DNA of 64,000 bases from Lyngbya sp. PCC 8106 (GTDB taxonomy: Bacteria > Cyanobacteriota > Cyanobacteriia > Cyanobacteriales > Microcoleaceae). Shown here in pieces: positions 62,415-64,000 of this stretch (position 1 is its first letter; each line of letters begins with the position of its first letter). The stretch is from assembly GCF_000169095.1 (NCBI RefSeq), contig NZ_AAVU01000026.1:1-64000 (forward strand). The letters are read 5' to 3'. Under the pieces are notes generated by a model. That model was given only the letters and a program-made list of their open reading frames with translations. It searched no databases and was not told the origin of the DNA. The position numbers and the translations under genes are program-made.

Positions 62415-63398
62415 ATGGCACCAACCCTTTTATTTAACGCACTTCGTCAGGCGATTGATGAGGAAATGGCTCGCGACTCCTCCGTTTTAGTTTTAGGAGA
62501 AGATGTCGGTCAGTATGGCGGTTCTTATAAAGTCACTAAAGACCTTTACGAAAAATACGGGGAACTGCGGGTTCTAGATACCCCCATTGCTGAAAATAGC
62601 TTTACAGGAATGGCTGTAGGTGCTGCCATGACGGGACTCCGACCGATCATTGAAGGCATGAACATGGGGTTTTTGCTACTGGCTTTTAACCAAATTGCCA
62701 ACAATGCCGGGATGCTGCGATATACCTCGGGCGGAAACTTTACCATGCCGCTCGTTATTCGGGGGCCAGGTGGAGTTGGGCGTCAGTTAGGTGCTGAACA
62801 TTCCCAACGCTTAGAAGCCTATTTTCAGGGGGTTCCGGGTCTAAAAATCGTCGCCTGTTCGACACCTTACAACGCCAAAGGACTACTCAAGTCCGCTATT
62901 CGCGATAATAATCCGGTTTTATTCTTTGAACACGTTCTCCTCTACAACCTCAAAGAAGAATTACCAGACGAAGAATATCTTGTCCCCATTGACAAAGCAG
63001 AAATCGTTCATACCGGAACAGATGTCACCATTTTGACCTATTCGCGGATGCGTCATCATGTTATGCAAGCGGTTCCGCAGTTGGTTAAAGAAGGTTATGA
63101 CCCGGAAGTGATTGATTTAATCTCCCTTAAACCCCTCGATTTTGATACCATTGGGGAATCAATTCGCAAAACCCATCGGGTGATTGTCGTTGAAGAATGT
63201 ATGAAAACAGGCGGAATTGGTGCAGAATTAGTGGCTTCGATCAATGAACGTTTATTTGATGAACTCGATGCTCCGGTATTGCGATTGTCTTCTCAAGATA
63301 TCCCCACACCTTACAACGGAATGCTAGAACGATTAACCATTGTACAACCGGAACAAATTGTCGAAGCGGTTCAAAAGATGGTGGGAAAACAAATCTAA
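62415..63398 (+). CDS. pdhB: Pyruvate dehydrogenase E1 component, beta subunit
   Basis: A 327-residue beta subunit of E1, which with the alpha subunit decarboxylates pyruvate using thiamine diphosphate. Motifs: LVLGEDVGQYGGSYKVTKDL, TPIAENSFTGMAVGAAMTGLRP (the Glu aids thiamine binding) and GGVGRQLGAEHSQRLEAYF. The C-terminal transketolase-type domain contains VIDLISLKPLDFDTI and RVIVVEECMKTGGIGAEL. Length is typical. The alpha subunit gene is not here, which is usual in cyanobacteria. The next gene is secD, a common cyanobacterial neighbour. Confidence 0.95.
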   Translation: MAPTLLFNALRQAIDEEMARDSSVLVLGEDVGQYGGSYKVTKDLYEKYGELRVLDTPIAENSFTGMAVGAAMTGLRPIIEGMNMGFLLLAFNQIANNAGMLRYTSGGNFTMPLVIRGPGGVGRQLGAEHSQRLEAYFQGVPGLKIVACSTPYNAKGLLKSAIRDNNPVLFFEHVLLYNLKEELPDEEYLVPIDKAEIVHTGTDVTILTYSRMRHHVMQAVPQLVKEGYDPEVIDLISLKPLDFDTIGESIRKTHRVIVVEECMKTGGIGAELVASINERLFDELDAPVLRLSSQDIPTPYNGMLERLTIVQPEQIVEAVQKMVGKQI

Positions 63399-63431
63399 TC
63401 TTGAATTGAGGTACTTGTCCCAGTCTGTTGA

Positions 63432-63475
63432 CCCCAGTTTCCTTAGCCCCAAGTCATAAAGCGAGGAAGCTGGGG
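63432..63475 (+). terminator. Hairpin after pdhB
   Basis: CCCCAGTTTCCT and AGGAAGCTGGGG form a 12-bp stem (one G-T pair) around a 20-base loop. No T run follows (ATATTTATC), so it may be a processing signal or poor terminator. The rest of 63399-63689 shows a HIP1 site and no gene. Confidence 0.5.
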
Positions 63476-63689
63476 ATATTTATCTCCAATCACAGAGTGC
63501 GATCGCTAAGATAGAGAAAAGATTAAAAACAGATTTGAGCATCATCTTTCTGTACGGCAGACGCCAAATTAGCCGATAATAGAACCCTGTTACGGATTAA
63601 CTTCAATAGATTGGTGTTGAAATCAAAATTTTATTAGAACGGTGACAACGCCACACCTTGACCACTGACCTGTGATTTTTTTTGTGAGT

Positions 63690-64000
63690 ATGCGAAAACA
63701 GCGTTCACTCCTCATCCTGATTCTAGTTCTAGTTATCGCCTCTGTGATTGTGCTGATTAATATCCCGATGAGGTTGGGATTAGATTTGCGAGGCGGTTCC
63801 CAATTAACCATTCAGTTGCAAACTTCAGAAGAAGTCCCCATCATTGATGAACGGGTGATTAATGCCGTTCAAAGTGTGATCGAAAACCGGGTTAATGGCC
63901 TGGGAGTCTCAGAGTCAGTGGTACAAACCATCGGACAAGATCAAATTTTGGTTCAACTCCCCGGTGTCAATGATCCCGAACAAGCCGAACGAGTCTTAGG
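63690..64000 (+). CDS. secD: Protein translocase subunit SecD, 3' end outside window
   Basis: The first 103 codons of SecD, which with SecF uses proton-motive force to assist Sec export. MRKQRSLLILILVLVIASVIVLINIPM is the first membrane segment, and MRLGLDLRGGSQLTIQLQ carries the conserved LGLDLRGG. VINAVQSVIENRVNGLGVSE follows. The frame is open to the window edge. ATG 63690 is preferred; GTG 63684 is also in frame and would add two residues. Confidence 0.93.
   Translation, partial: MRKQRSLLILILVLVIASVIVLINIPMRLGLDLRGGSQLTIQLQTSEEVPIIDERVINAVQSVIENRVNGLGVSESVVQTIGQDQILVQLPGVNDPEQAERVL

Noticed and set aside
1..64000. tRNA or rRNA genes
   Set aside because: No cloverleaf with a GTTCGAATC-type T arm and no rRNA-like block was recognised by eye; a covariance search would be needed to exclude a diverged tRNA.

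Overview
The window reads as chromosomal DNA of a filamentous, non-picoplanktonic cyanobacterium. The octamer GCGATCGC (the cyanobacterial HIP1 site) recurs throughout. A PAP/fibrillin protein, a cyanobacterial-type PRC-barrel protein and a DUF4347/RTX giant protein are present, and intergenic DNA carries many short repeats. Base composition is moderately AT-rich. Genus and species cannot be fixed from this text alone; an Oscillatoriales-type genome is my inference.

Layout. 1-5.8 kb: two tandem fasciclin-domain secreted proteins, a glycosyltransferase/TPR fusion, argC and an orphan peptide-binding lipoprotein. 6.3-9.7 kb: a restriction-modification island with an XRE regulator, a Dam-type adenine methylase, a PD-(D/E)XK restriction-enzyme candidate and a second small nuclease-fold protein. 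9.7-20 kb: mnmG, a small membrane protein, a ~1530-residue DUF4347/cadherin/RTX surface protein with ten 69-bp tandem repeats, a sulfotransferase, a fibrillin and a YjbQ protein. 20.1-39.8 kb: a one-direction extracellular-polysaccharide cluster. It has ten glycosyltransferase-type genes, a Wzc-like co-polymerase/kinase, an ABC flippase-like transporter, a Wzy/ligase-like membrane protein, two sulfotransferase-like proteins and a 2OG-Fe(II) oxygenase-like protein. Together these could build, sulfate, flip and polymerise a heteropolysaccharide. No outer-membrane export protein is visible.

40.2-44.9 kb: a candidate defence or signalling locus. An XRE-HTH/STAND ATPase is coupled to a separate 14-blade WD40 protein, and a zinc-ribbon/single-HKD phospholipase-D-like protein is transcribed divergently. 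45.1-51.5 kb: two alpha/beta hydrolases, an aldo/keto reductase with ferredoxin tail, a bifunctional-nuclease-family protein, riboflavin synthase and RqcH. 51.6-53.3 kb: a structured small-RNA candidate and a lone TnpB element with recognisable hairpin ends. 53.3-64 kb: housekeeping genes (ilvC, ridA-like, smc, a PRC-barrel protein, a VOC protein, pdhB, start of secD).

The strongest unexplained signal lies just upstream of smc (55984-56751). Four copies of an 88-90 nt unit each carry GTAGATGCACCC(T/C)GAT, followed by an intrinsic terminator whose stem sequence varies while its pairing is kept. They look like a tandem family of small RNAs. The split STAND/WD40/PLD locus, the hairpin RNA at 51.7 kb and a Wzc-like protein with an altered Walker A' motif are the next most interesting items.
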